From JAPOUP01 sp965199865 (GTDB taxonomy: Bacteria; Pseudomonadota; Alphaproteobacteria; Rhodobacterales; Rhodobacteraceae), in contig CBDATU010000017.1 of NCBI GenBank assembly GCA_965199865.1, positions 1 through 64,000 of the forward strand: DNA of 64,000 nt, written 5' to 3'. A model generated the notes under the pieces. The model was given only the letters and a program-made list of their open reading frames with translations, was not told the DNA's origin and searched no databases. The translations under genes were made by a program, and so were the position numbers. How positions within the stretch are numbered: the stretch's first letter is position 1; each line of letters opens with the position of its first letter. Positions 36,906 through 46,973 of this stretch are shown here, piece after piece.

Positions 36906-39586
36906 GGTACCGTTCCTTCCAAAACCAATTCCGCCGCCCTGATCGCGGCATCCGCCTTTGCAATGTTTCTTCCACCGCCTTGCGCCATGTCACGGCGGCC
37001 GCCTCCGCCTCTGCCCTCGAGTTCCACCACTGCCGCCCGGACGATTTCAATGGCACTGATCCGTTCAGTCAGGTCATCCGTCACACCAGCAGCCACCGCA
37101 GCCTTCCCACCTGCATCCGCGATGAGCAGGATCGCCCCGGATCCGATTCGTGCCTTGTGCTCATCGACCAGGCCGGGCAGATCCTTGCCACTTACACCCT
37201 TCAGCACTTTGGCCAGAAACGCGGTCCCACCCACCGCCCGGCTCTCCGTGCCGATGTCATCGCCAGTGCCCTGGCCAGCCATTGCCAGGTCACGCCTTAG
37301 CTGTGTGACCTCAGTCGAGAATCTTTTTCGCTCCTCTGCCAGCGAACGAACACGATCAACCAGCTCCGCAGGCCGCGTCCTGAGCAATTCCGCCAGCTCC
37401 GCGACCGTCGTGGCCTGCGCGTTTACATGCTCCAGCGCCGCCCGACCCGTGAGCGCTTCGACCCTTCGCACCCCAGCGCTGGACGCACTATCACCTAGCA
37501 GGATGCAAAGCCCGACGTCTCCGGTTCGCTTCACATGGGTACCGCCGCATAGCTCAATTGAATAGGTCCTGCCATCGGCCCCCTTTCCTGTCGCGGATCC
37601 GCCCATGGAGACAACCCGCACCTCGTCTCCGTATTTTTCACCAAATAATGCCTGCGCTCCAATGGCGCGGGCCTCATCGGGCGTCATGATTCGCGTCACG
37701 ACCGGTGAGTTCTGCCGGATATAGGCGTTCACCTCGTCCTCAACGGCTCTCAGCTCTTTGCCATTCAACGCCTTCCGGTGACTAAAGTCGAACCTAAGGC
37801 GATCAGGCGCATTGAGGGAGCCACGCTGCGCGACATGTTCACCAAGGTTCCGTCTCAATGCCTCGTGCAGCAGATGCGTCGCCGAGTGATTGGCGCGAAT
37901 CGCATTCCGTCGAATATGGTCGACCTCCAGCGACACTGCATCGCCAACCGCCAGGCGACCACTACTAACCGCCACCTCATGAGCGACTATCCCTCCATCC
38001 GCGAAGCGCTGCACATCCATGACTGCGCCGTGGACTCCATCGCCTGAAACCGTTCGGATCGTCCCATGATCGCTAGCCTGGCCACCAGCCTCGCCGTAGA
38101 AGGGCGTTTGGTTGACCACGATCCACCCTGCCCCGTTTTCTTCCAGCGAGTCGACCTGCATTCCATCGACCACGATTGCAATGATCTGTCCCTCTGCAAC
38201 CTCAAGCTCATAGCCCAGGAATTCGGTGACCCCGTGCTTTTCGGCGAGGCCATACCAGAGTGCATCGTCACCCCACTCGCCCGTTCCAGACCATGCCTTT
38301 CGGGCTTCGGTTCTCTGCCGCTCCATCTCAGCGTCAAATCCCGCCAGATCGACTCCGCGTCCCTGTTCGCGAAGGGCGTCACAGGTTAGATCAAGTGGAA
38401 ACCCGTAAGTGTCATACAGCCTGAATGCCGTCTCGCCCGGTAGATCGGCACCATCTGAGAGTTTTGAAACTTCATCTTCCAGCAACCGTAGACCCCGTTC
38501 GAGCGTCTTCAGAAACCGCATCTCCTCCATCCTGAGCGTCTCTTCTACCATAGGCATCGCACGAACGAGTTCCGGATAGGCACCCCCCATTTCCCTCACG
38601 AGCGTCGACACCAGGCGATGCATCACCGGTTCCCGTGCGCCGGCGAGATGTGCATGGCGCATTGCACGCCGCATAATTCGCCGCAGAACGTTGCCACGGC
38701 CCTCATTCGAGGGTGTCACGCCGTCCGCGATCAGAAATGCGGTCGATCTTAGATGGTCGGAAATCACTCGGTGATGTATGTTCTGAGGCCCGTAGGGATC
38801 GGAACCAGCCGCGTCCGCGCTCGCCTCGATCAACGCACGCATGGTATCAGTATCGTAATTGTCATGCCTGCCCTGAAGCAGTGCGCCGATTCGCTCCAGA
38901 CCCATACCCGTGTCGATCGACTGCATATCGAGATCGACCATTGAGCCGTCCTCAAAGCGCTCGTTCTGCATGAATACGATATTCCAGATTTCGACGAACC
39001 GATCACCTTCCTCTTCGGCGCTGCCAGGCGGGCCACCCCAGACATGGTCTCCGTGGTCGTAGAAGATTTCGCTACATGGTCCGCAGGGTCCGGTGGGACC
39101 CATTTGCCAGAAATTGTCCTGGGTCGCGATGCGGATGATCCGTTCCTCTGGAACGCCTACCTTTTTCCAGATTTCGGCCGCCTGGTCATCGGTATGATAA
39201 ACGGTTGCCAATAACCGGTTTCTGTCGATGCTGAAGTCCCTGGTGAGAAGTTCCCACGCGAATGGTATGGCCTCGTCCTTGAAGTAATCTCCGAACGAGA
39301 AATTACCCAACATTTCGAAAAACGTATGGTGCCGTGCCGTATAACCGACATTGTCGAGATCGTTGTGCTTCCCACCTGCGCGTACGCATTTCTGTGCAGT
39401 CACCGCCCGTGAATAACCGCGGCGCTCGACCCCGGTGAACAGATTCTTGAACTGCACCATACCAGAGTTGACAAACATAAGTGTTGGATCGTTTCTCGGT
39501 ACGAGTGGGGATGAGGCGACAATTTCATGCCCATTGCGGCGGAAATAGTCGAGAAAAGCCGTTCTGATATCGTTAAGGCTGGTCAT
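36902..39586 (-). CDS. alaS: Alanyl-tRNA synthetase
   Basis: An 894-residue class II synthetase. The N-terminal catalytic core starts IRTAFLDYFRRNGHEIVASSPLVP and includes MVQFKNLFTGVERR and GPTGPCGPCSEIFYDHG. The editing domain carries HSATHLLHEALR (HxxxH) and ELCGGTHVKRTGDVG, which bind zinc. The C-terminal domain ends with GGGGRRDMAQGGG, as in family members. Length is usual (about 880). It lies downstream of recA on the same strand after a 290-base gap. Confidence 0.97.
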   Translation of the reverse strand: MTSLNDIRTAFLDYFRRNGHEIVASSPLVPRNDPTLMFVNSGMVQFKNLFTGVERRGYSRAVTAQKCVRAGGKHNDLDNVGYTARHHTFFEMLGNFSFGDYFKDEAIPFAWELLTRDFSIDRNRLLATVYHTDDQAAEIWKKVGVPEERIIRIATQDNFWQMGPTGPCGPCSEIFYDHGDHVWGGPPGSAEEEGDRFVEIWNIVFMQNERFEDGSMVDLDMQSIDTGMGLERIGALLQGRHDNYDTDTMRALIEASADAAGSDPYGPQNIHHRVISDHLRSTAFLIADGVTPSNEGRGNVLRRIMRRAMRHAHLAGAREPVMHRLVSTLVREMGGAYPELVRAMPMVEETLRMEEMRFLKTLERGLRLLEDEVSKLSDGADLPGETAFRLYDTYGFPLDLTCDALREQGRGVDLAGFDAEMERQRTEARKAWSGTGEWGDDALWYGLAEKHGVTEFLGYELEVAEGQIIAIVVDGMQVDSLEENGAGWIVVNQTPFYGEAGGQASDHGTIRTVSGDGVHGAVMDVQRFADGGIVAHEVAVSSGRLAVGDAVSLEVDHIRRNAIRANHSATHLLHEALRRNLGEHVAQRGSLNAPDRLRFDFSHRKALNGKELRAVEDEVNAYIRQNSPVVTRIMTPDEARAIGAQALFGEKYGDEVRVVSMGGSATGKGADGRTYSIELCGGTHVKRTGDVGLCILLGDSASSAGVRRVEALTGRAALEHVNAQATTVAELAELLRTRPAELVDRVRSLAEERKRFSTEVTQLRRDLAMAGQGTGDDIGTESRAVGGTAFLAKVLKGVSGKDLPGLVDEHKARIGSGAILLIADAGGKAAVAAGVTDDLTERISAIEIVRAAVVELEGRGGGGRRDMAQGGGRNIAKADAAIRAAELVLEGTVP

Positions 39587-39876
39587 CTGGCGATTTTCTT
39601 AGGTTGGTCGGACGCCGACCCGATTTATCGACACGGCAATGCCTTGTCCACAGTGGGAAAGGCAATGCGGCCAGCAGAATCGGAGAGGTTGGGAACCCGG
39701 CCTGCAAGCGAATTTACCCAGCACATCACGTTCGACTGAGATGGACGACCAGGAGATCCCCGAAGGGAACCCACTCAATACGAACTGAGGTGCGACTATC
39801 GCCGCACCCCTCTCTTCAGCATAACGGATTGCGAGCAGTACCTGGCAGCCGATGACAGTTCGCCAGAGCTATCCGG

Positions 39877-40953
39877 TCAACTTCCACCCGACGCAGTGGC
39901 CTCCTCCTGGACCTCCACCCCTTCAGGGACCAGACCATGCGTGGCACGGATTCTATTCTCAACTTCCTCCGCCAAAGTGCTGTTTTTTTTCAGGAAATTC
40001 TTGGAATTTTCACGTCCCTGACCGATACGTTCGTCGCCATAGGAATACCATGCGCCTGACTTTTCGATCACGCCAGCCTTGACGCCAAGATCCAGCAACT
40101 CACCAGTCTTGGAAATCCCCTCGCCATACATGATGTCAAATTCGACCTGCTTGAACGGCGGGGCGACCTTGTTCTTGACGACCTTCACGCGCGTCTGATT
40201 GCCAATCACCTCATCACGATCCTTGATCGCCCCGATGCGGCGGATGTCAAGTCGCACCGAACTGTAGAATTTAAGCGCATTGCCACCTGTGGTGGTTTCG
40301 GGGGATCCGAACATTACACCGATCTTCATCCTGATCTGGTTGATGAAGATCACTATGCAGTTGCTGCGCGCGATGGAGCCAGTGAGTTTCCGCATGGCCT
40401 GGCTCATCAGGCGGGCCTGAACGCCAACCGCCGAATCACCCATGTCACCTTCCAGTTCAGAGCGCGGTGTCAGTGCGGCAACCGAATCAACGACAATGAC
40501 ATTGACCGCACCCGAACGCACAAGCGTATCGGTGATTTCAAGTGCCTGCTCGCCCGCGTCCGGCTGGCTGATCAGAAGCTCGTCAAGATCGACTCCCAGC
40601 TTCCTGGCATATTGTGGATCAAGCGCGTGTTCGGCATCTACGAACGCGCAGACTCCGCCACTCCTCTGTTCCTCTGCCACGCAATGAAGTGCCAGCGTGG
40701 TTTTTCCGGAGGATTCCGGGCCGAAGATTTCCACGATTCTCCCTTTTGGCAGCCCACCGACTCCTAGCGCGATGTCGAGACCCAATGAGCCGGTTGAGGT
40801 GACCTCAATCTCGGCGAGTGGGTTTTCACCGCCGAGTTTCATGATTGATCCCTTACCAAACTGACGCTCAATCTGGGAAAGAGCCGAGTCCAGGGCTTTC
40901 AGTCTGTCGACCTTGCGTTTACCATCCATCGAAATCAGTTCCGCTTTAGCCAT
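39877..40953 (-). CDS. recA: Recombinase RecA
   Basis: A 358-residue DNA strand-exchange ATPase and LexA co-protease. Walker A is G78-PESSGKTT; VIVDSVAALTPRSELEG follows (Walker B), then NQIRMKIGVMFGSPETTTGG (the Gln-containing DNA loop) and a typical C-terminus. The ATG at 40953 follows a good ribosome site (aaggagatgg). A LexA box of alphaproteobacterial type sits 51 bases upstream, so expression is SOS-controlled. Confidence 0.97.
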   Translation of the reverse strand: MAKAELISMDGKRKVDRLKALDSALSQIERQFGKGSIMKLGGENPLAEIEVTSTGSLGLDIALGVGGLPKGRIVEIFGPESSGKTTLALHCVAEEQRSGGVCAFVDAEHALDPQYARKLGVDLDELLISQPDAGEQALEITDTLVRSGAVNVIVVDSVAALTPRSELEGDMGDSAVGVQARLMSQAMRKLTGSIARSNCIVIFINQIRMKIGVMFGSPETTTGGNALKFYSSVRLDIRRIGAIKDRDEVIGNQTRVKVVKNKVAPPFKQVEFDIMYGEGISKTGELLDLGVKAGVIEKSGAWYSYGDERIGQGRENSKNFLKKNSTLAEEVENRIRATHGLVPEGVEVQEEATASGGS

Positions 40954-41438
40954 AATCCATCTCCTTATTTCACGGCGTCCGCTCCGCGGCAATCGCCATT
41001 GATGTTCATATTATGTTCCAATAATGGAAACAGAACAAATAGGGAATACAAAAATTGGCTAAAATGAGATTTTTTTGCATGCCCGCACGATCCAGCCCCA
41101 GAACCGGTCGCAGGGACTGCCTGCCCTCATAATTTTGCCCCCAAATCCTCACTTCCACCCCGAAGCGCATCACCTCGCCTCGCCTCTTTCTTTCGTTCGG
41201 GCTCCGCCTCCACGCTTCCGAACGGAAGCGGGAGGTTCGGGGGAATCGGCGACCTTCAAGGGCCATGGAAACGGACGATTCAGGTTGTGGGCGACACCGC
41301 CACAATGCAATCCAAATCACGGTCAAAGCCAGTTCCATCTTCGGCGGAGCGATCGCGCTCCCACTGTCCAGCGCCTCTCCCCAACGGAATTCATTTCGTC
41401 CAGGTTCCGTGTCACCTGTCCCGGCATAGGAGGCAAAA
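40954..41438. other. Divergent region between recA and a membrane-protein gene
   Basis: About 485 bases. The recA-proximal 100 bases hold the SOS promoter; the remainder shows no gene. It ends in a strong ribosome site (aggaggc) for the gene at 41439. Confidence 0.55.
41004..41018. promoter_or_regulatory. LexA (SOS) box, GTTC-N7-GTTC
   Basis: GTTC-ATATTAT-GTTC is an exact match to the direct-repeat SOS box of alphaproteobacteria, placed 51 bases upstream of the recA start codon. Confidence 0.92.
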
Positions 41439-42125
41439 ATGATTCCGCTGGAGCGAATGACCGGTATCTGCGGCATATTATGGTGTGTACTGTCACTGTT
41501 GGCGCTCGCGGCACTCACCACCACCAACCTGTCGGAACCGGCCATGGAGGCGGGTAACGTTCGCATGGTCATGACGGCGATGGCTGAAAATCCGAACGGT
41601 TCAGCCACTACCCTGTATCTATTTCTCGCCTCCATCGTTTTCGCCACCGGCTTCGGTGCGGGCATGGCAAGGCTGCTGGCGGAGAACGGTTCCTGGGTTC
41701 ATCTTGCCGGCACGGCGATGGTGATCGGAGCCACCGTGTTTCTGATTGAAACGATCGTTAGCCTCAGTCTTGTTCAGGTCGCAGCGAATGCCTGGTCAGG
41801 CGGCACCACGGATGAACGAAAGCTGCTGGAAGTGCCGCTTCGGTCCCTCATGCAGTTCCGTAACAACGGTGCCTGGCTGGGGAGTGACCTGCTTGCCATT
41901 TCCGCGCTGCTGTTCGGTGCGGCAACACTGTGTCGGCCAGGACCATTCCCCCGCTGGTCGGCCTAGATCGTCATTGCAAGCGGTCTTCTCGGAGCCGTCG
42001 GCAGTCTCGCCCCATTCTTCTCCACATTTGGAACGGTTCGCCAGATCGGACTGACGGCATTCACTATCTGGGCACTGATTGTCGGGATCATACTGTTTCG
42101 CAAAGGCGGCAGCGTCCTGGATTGA
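41439..42125 (+). pseudogene. Multi-pass membrane protein with in-frame amber codon
   Basis: Starts at an ATG with a near-consensus ribosome site. About six hydrophobic segments are present (MTGICGILWCVLSLLALAAL; TLYLFLASIVFATGFGAG; VHLAGTAMVIGATVFLIETI; LLAISALLFGAATL; then, after the stop, IVIASGLLGAVGSLAPFF and IGLTAFTIWALIVGIILF). A single TAG at 41964-41966 interrupts an otherwise open frame of 228 codons in a loop between helices. No family name is certain; it resembles DUF4386-type proteins. Most simply a nonsense pseudogene. Confidence 0.75.
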
Positions 42126-42413
42126 CCGTAAATTTCCAACTTTGGCACTGGGTTCCGCCACCGGTAGTGGGCAGGCAGGGCCTGGAAATCGCTCCGGCGA
42201 CGGAGAAGGCGTTACCTGCAGCGCATACACCCGGTGGAGAGCCCTTCCAATACATGCTATAGGCCCCTATGGAAGCGTTGCCGTTTCCAGCATGGACTCC
42301 GATGGCCAACGGTAAACATTTCTGCCACTGGCACTTTCCGGAGGATGATAAAGGCTGAGCGTCTCACCTCGGCCTGAAAGCCGGGCTATTGGTAAATTGC
42401 GACATGGTTCTGG

Positions 42414-43862
42414 TCACATCGCCCGGTAGTTGGGACTCTCGCGCGTGATCTGAACGTCATGCGCATGGCTTTCCCTGAGGCCAGCACCGGTAATCCTCAC
42501 GAACTGGCATCCGCCGCGCAGCTCTGCGATGGTCGCACATCCAGTATATCCCATCGCCGCACGCAGACCTCCAACGAGCTGGTGAATTACTACAGACGCG
42601 GAGCCTTTGTACGGCACCTGTCCCTCAATGCCTTCAGGAACAAGCTTGTCGCCCGCAGCGTCTTTCTGGAAGTAGCGGTCGGCGGAACCACGTGCCATGG
42701 CACCAAGCGATCCCATGCCCCGGTAACTCTTGAAGCTGCGACCCTGGTAGAGAATGACTTCACCCGGGCTTTCGTCCGTTCCAGCAATCATGCTGCCAAC
42801 CATCGCGCATGATGCGCCAGCTGCAATCGCCTTGGCGAAGTCGCCAGAATATTTGATTCCCCCGTCAGCAATGACCGGCGTATCACCAGCGGCGCCAGCG
42901 CAGTCAAGGACGGCAGTCAACTGCGGAACGCCAACGCCTGCAACCATGCGGGTTGTGCAGATGCTTCCAGGTCCGATCCCCACCTTGATGGCGTCCGCAC
43001 CCGCACCAATCAGTTCCCGTGTCGCTTCCGCGGTAGCGACATTTCCGGCGACAACCTGAACTTCGTTTGAAAGCAGCTTGGCCCGCTCCACCGCCACTGC
43101 CACGGCCCTGGAATGTCCGTGAGCTGTATCCACGACGATCATGTCGACACCCGCATCGACCAATGCCTCGGACCGCGCCAGACCTGCGTCTCCTACGGTC
43201 GTCGCCGCGGCCACCCGCAACCGCCCCAGATGATCCTTACATGCCTGGGGATTCAACACCGCCAGTTCGGTGTCCTTAAGCGTCAGAAGCCCGGTCAGCT
43301 TGCCATCTCTGTCGGTTACCAGAAGCTTTTCTATCCTTCGCGCCTTCATCAGGGACTTCGCCTCTTCCAGATCCGCGGGCTCAACCAGCATCGCAAGATC
43401 TCTGGAAGTCATCATCACATGGACGGGCGTATCGTCCGAATTTGCAAAACGCATGTCTCGGTTGGTCAGGATCCCGATCACACGCCTACCCTCACCTACG
43501 ACCGGAAATCCGGTAAAATTATAGCGTTCAACCAGAGCTTTGGCGTCGGCAAGCGTTTGGTCGGGGCGCAACGTTACTGGATTGTAAACGATGCCTGATT
43601 CGAACCGCTTCACACGACGAACCTCCCTGGCCTGCGCATCAATGGCGAGGTTGCGATGGATTACCCCCATTCCACCGGCCTGCGCCATGGCGATTGCCAT
43701 CCGGCTTTCGGTCACCGTATCCATGGCCGAACTCAGAAGTGGGATGTTCAGCCTGATGCTTCCGGTTACGGATGTACTCGTGTCGACGTCTGTCGGCAGC
43801 ACGCCTGATGCGGCAGGAACAAGCAGAACGTCATCAAATGTAAGCGCCTCGCGGATCTCCAT
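42414..43862 (-). CDS. guaB: IMP dehydrogenase
   Basis: A 482-residue enzyme that oxidises IMP to XMP, the first committed step to GMP. The start MEIREALTFDDVLLVP at 43862 has an aaggag ribosome site and matches the family. A CBS-domain pair (ILTNRDMRFANSDDTPVHVMM; LLVTDRDGKLTGLLTLKD) is inserted after ~residue 90. The catalytic loop is GIGPGSICTTRMVAGVGVPQ with the active Cys, and the flap region includes YRGMGSLGAM. Length is standard. Confidence 0.96.
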   Translation of the reverse strand: MEIREALTFDDVLLVPAASGVLPTDVDTSTSVTGSIRLNIPLLSSAMDTVTESRMAIAMAQAGGMGVIHRNLAIDAQAREVRRVKRFESGIVYNPVTLRPDQTLADAKALVERYNFTGFPVVGEGRRVIGILTNRDMRFANSDDTPVHVMMTSRDLAMLVEPADLEEAKSLMKARRIEKLLVTDRDGKLTGLLTLKDTELAVLNPQACKDHLGRLRVAAATTVGDAGLARSEALVDAGVDMIVVDTAHGHSRAVAVAVERAKLLSNEVQVVAGNVATAEATRELIGAGADAIKVGIGPGSICTTRMVAGVGVPQLTAVLDCAGAAGDTPVIADGGIKYSGDFAKAIAAGASCAMVGSMIAGTDESPGEVILYQGRSFKSYRGMGSLGAMARGSADRYFQKDAAGDKLVPEGIEGQVPYKGSASVVIHQLVGGLRAAMGYTGCATIAELRGGCQFVRITGAGLRESHAHDVQITRESPNYRAM

Positions 43863-44312
43863 GGACAGACTCCTTTGGAGTATTCGTTGGCAACCCCATT
43901 TCGCACAGCGACGCGGAAATGAAAAGGGGGAAGCCTCAACTGCCAAAGGCCACTCCTGTTCGTGAATTGCACCTTCCTTGATCGGGCCGTCACCGAGCCA
44001 TCTGGCATCTTCCCCGGAATTCCACCCGCATATCGCGCTGGATCTGACCCGGTGGCAATGTCAATGCCACGATGGTCCGTTTCCTCATGTTTGCCCGCAC
44101 CCTGACGGGATCAACTTCCTGCCCTGTCAGGCCAGCCAAATTCCCGGCTGCAGTGACGCGACCGCGGCGGCAGACCCTGCGCCATCCGTTTCAGAACCAT
44201 CGATTGCCAATGCTCATATGCTTCCTGATGCCACGTCTGGCTATCGCTTTTAGCTACCTTCTGGAATGAGTCGGTGCCGAGGCAGCACTTCAATGCTGAG
44301 CCAATCATGAAC
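43863..44312. other. Intergenic stretch upstream of guaB
   Basis: About 450 bases; carries the guaB promoter region presumably, otherwise nothing recognised. Confidence 0.5.
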
Positions 44313-44925
44313 TCACGTCGGCGCTGCCACGTAAATTACGCAAATGCGAATCCTGAAGCTTTCCTCGACGGTCAGCGAAGATTCCAGACGTTTCCTGAAT
44401 TCATGCAAGTCGGACGGTGGCTGCCCTGTTGCCGGCGGTGTTGGTCGGCATTCCTTTGTGTCACCGAACCAGAACACAAGATAACTTCCATGACCGTCTG
44501 TCCCAGGATCCCTGGTGTAACGGGAAATCGGCTGAGACCGAATCGCACTCCAGACATCACGATGGCAGCTCTTCCTGATTTCAACCGGCACATTATGGCT
44601 GCCATAGGAAATACGTATGTCTGAGCGTCTGTCGTCAGCGTAACGGCCTTCAGGCTGACAGTCGATGTTGAGTGGCGATAGTCGACGCCTCAACGCCGAC
44701 AGCAAGGAATCGCGGCAAGCGTCTTCCGGCCGTGGGCATTGTGGACGGTTGTATCCGTCGACATTCCAGTACTGCCGCCAACTGGACGCATTGCCCTCAG
44801 GAATGTCTTCCGCAATTTCACTCAGATGTTCGAAAGCCAAGGCTGTCACATCGGCTGCGTTCGGAGGTTTACCACTGTCCAGCGCATCCTGAACATCATT
44901 GATATCACAATATTCAAATTCGGGC
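44313..44925 (-). pseudogene. C-terminal fragment with PD-(D/E)XK-like domain
   Basis: The fragment runs from about EFEYCDINDVQDALD to the stop at 44313. Its end part, RRSDIRISYGSHNVPVEIRKSCHRDVWSAI and HGSYLVFWFG, has the shape of a PD-(D/E)XK nuclease core (D..ExK, here ExR). The segment before it (NVDGYNRPQCPRPEDACRDSLL) looks like the tail of a larger multidomain protein. It has no start of its own: upstream it fuses directly with the end of a DUF4143 ATPase frame. Likely a deletion remnant. Confidence 0.6.
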
Positions 44926-46028
44926 CACGGGTCAGAACGAAATCCACTTCGCAACCATTTTCACGCCAGTAGTGCAGGCGATACTCAGGCGTGCCCGTAT
45001 TTAACGACGCGCACCTGCCGCACTCTCGACGAGGCGTTCCCTATAGCTCCGATCGGCCTTCTCTTCCTCAAACTTGTAACCTGATGCCACCGCCATGAGC
45101 GCGGTGTTCATTACGTTGAGTTTAGGGCTCGAGGCTCTGCGGCGATGGGCTCCCGTGGCATATTCTGGAAGGCCTGCCATCAGACCCGCATTCCACTATA
45201 GATCCATATAGCGTGCCAGCATCGTCGTGTTTCCGGCATCCTGAAGCTGGCCGAGCAGCTTATTGTATGACAGGATCTGTCCGGAATATTGGGCGCTAAG
45301 CTGGAATAACCGCTTCAGCTGTGCGGGTTTGTCCGCGCGCTGCATGGCGAAAATGTCACGCTCGATATTGGGTTCGACTAATGCGGCAGCTATCTACGCA
45401 CGCCATCTACCTTGCTCCGGGGTCAGTGATGCACTCCCTGGATAGCCCCCGAAATAGATGTAGCGCTCAAGGTCGAAACCGAATGCCGCCGACATCTCGG
45501 CGTAAGACCAGTGAATCAGGCGGACGGTTTCATACCTGCCAGCAAAGCTCTCGCTCATTTCCTGCTGCATCAGCAGCGGGGTCCAACCCAGCAGAATTAC
45601 ATGAAGGGAGCGATCGTACTGACGATCCGCATCCCAGAGCCCCTTGACCGTTTCTGACCAGTCCGGGATTTTCTGAATCTCGTCGATCACCAGGACAAAG
45701 CCCTTGTCTGATCGCTGAGCAGCCATCCGTGCCTGCTCCCAGTGCCAGACGAGCCATCAAGCGTCTCTTGGCCTCTCAAGTTGAACCGTTGGTTGGTCTA
45801 CGAAGTCGGGAAAGTTGCCTTCTAATTCTGGAGTGAAGGGGAGGATAGAGGTGTCCGGTTCGTTAACCGGCACATAGCGAGACGGCCGGTCGAGCCGATC
45901 AAGCACTTGCTGAACCAGGGTCTCGCCTTACCTGTTTGGTGCGAACCGGTCACGATAATGAGATGCCGAGGCTTTTCGCCCAAGCGGGTGAACAGCGTTG
46001 AAATCTGAGTTCGTTCATAGACAACCAT
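44926..46028 (-). pseudogene. DUF4143-type ATPase, degraded
   Basis: Frames in series give an AAA-like ATPase: PRHLIIVTGSHQTGKA (Walker A, with Ala replacing Thr), FVLVIDEIQKIPDWSE (Walker B), LLGWTPLLMQQEMSESFAGRYE, WSYAEMSAAFGFDLERYIYF-type core, QILSYNKLLGQLQDAGNT and, in the last part, YRLHYWRENGCEVDFVL (the DUF4143 nuclease-like end). Several frameshifts and stops (TGA near 45757, TAG near 45199, TAA near 45014) break it. Such ATPases are common, poorly understood accessory genes. Confidence 0.8.
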
Positions 46029-46973
46029 GAAGAGATGCCACGCTCTTGGGTAAGTTTACTCAAGAGCCTCATAAACTCCGTCCCAGGCATTCACCTGTGC
46101 GACATTCCCTTCGACTGAAGCACCTGCAGATTTCAGACTAAAGAAAGCCACCGAGCCCGCTAAGCGAAACCAATTCTGGCTGGAAATGCGCGACCGTCGC
46201 CCTGGCGTCTGGCCTGCCTCCGCTCCGCTCTCAAGAAAGCCCCGTGCCGTAAATCGGGTAATTTGATGGGATCGGCAGATCGCCGACGCCAGATGTCCAG
46301 GTTGCATGCAAGGAGCCTCCCCAATCTCCCGCAATCAGGAAAGGATTGGGCCATATCAGCTGCCCCACGCGATTATGGAGACATATGCCGGAATTTGCGT
46401 GAGCCTCTACCTCCCCCCGCCAAATTACTCCGGGTTAATTCCGTTTTCTTACAGAACGTTACCAAATACTGTTCACAGCCTCTTGTTTCACCAACATCAC
46501 TGAAGGTGAAAGTGTGGAAGACCTGTCTGTCACTGCCATCGGTCCACCCACAGCGTGGCCGCGATTGCGCAGATGTTGGTCCGGCTCCAGGAAACGGTGT
46601 TCCGGGTCACGCGCCTCGCCCGGATAGCCCAGCCGCTCCGAATGTCCTCGCCTCGAGGCATCGCCAGGTGACGTCCAGCCTTACGCTGGTGTCAGCGACA
46701 CCATTTGTTCTCACGATCCCATTCCGCCCTTCCGGCATCAAAGGCACCCACGCTGCGCCTTCCAGCCTCGCCGAATAGCCGCTTTCCGGCTCCGATGGCC
46801 GGAACCCGCCGTCGATGCCGGTCGGTTGCCACATTCGGACTAGCCGCAACGTCGCCCCTTTCAGCTCCCCGACCCTGACGATTGGTTTTTCGTAGCGGTT
46901 GGTTCCATTGCCGTGGATGCTGCTGCGGCAAGCCCTTCCGACACCGCCACTGCCAGCCCAGGGGCCACGATGA
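46029..46973. other. 0.9-kb stretch without a recognisable gene
   Basis: It lies between two broken ATPases on the same strand. Short frames show no family signal. Confidence 0.55.
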
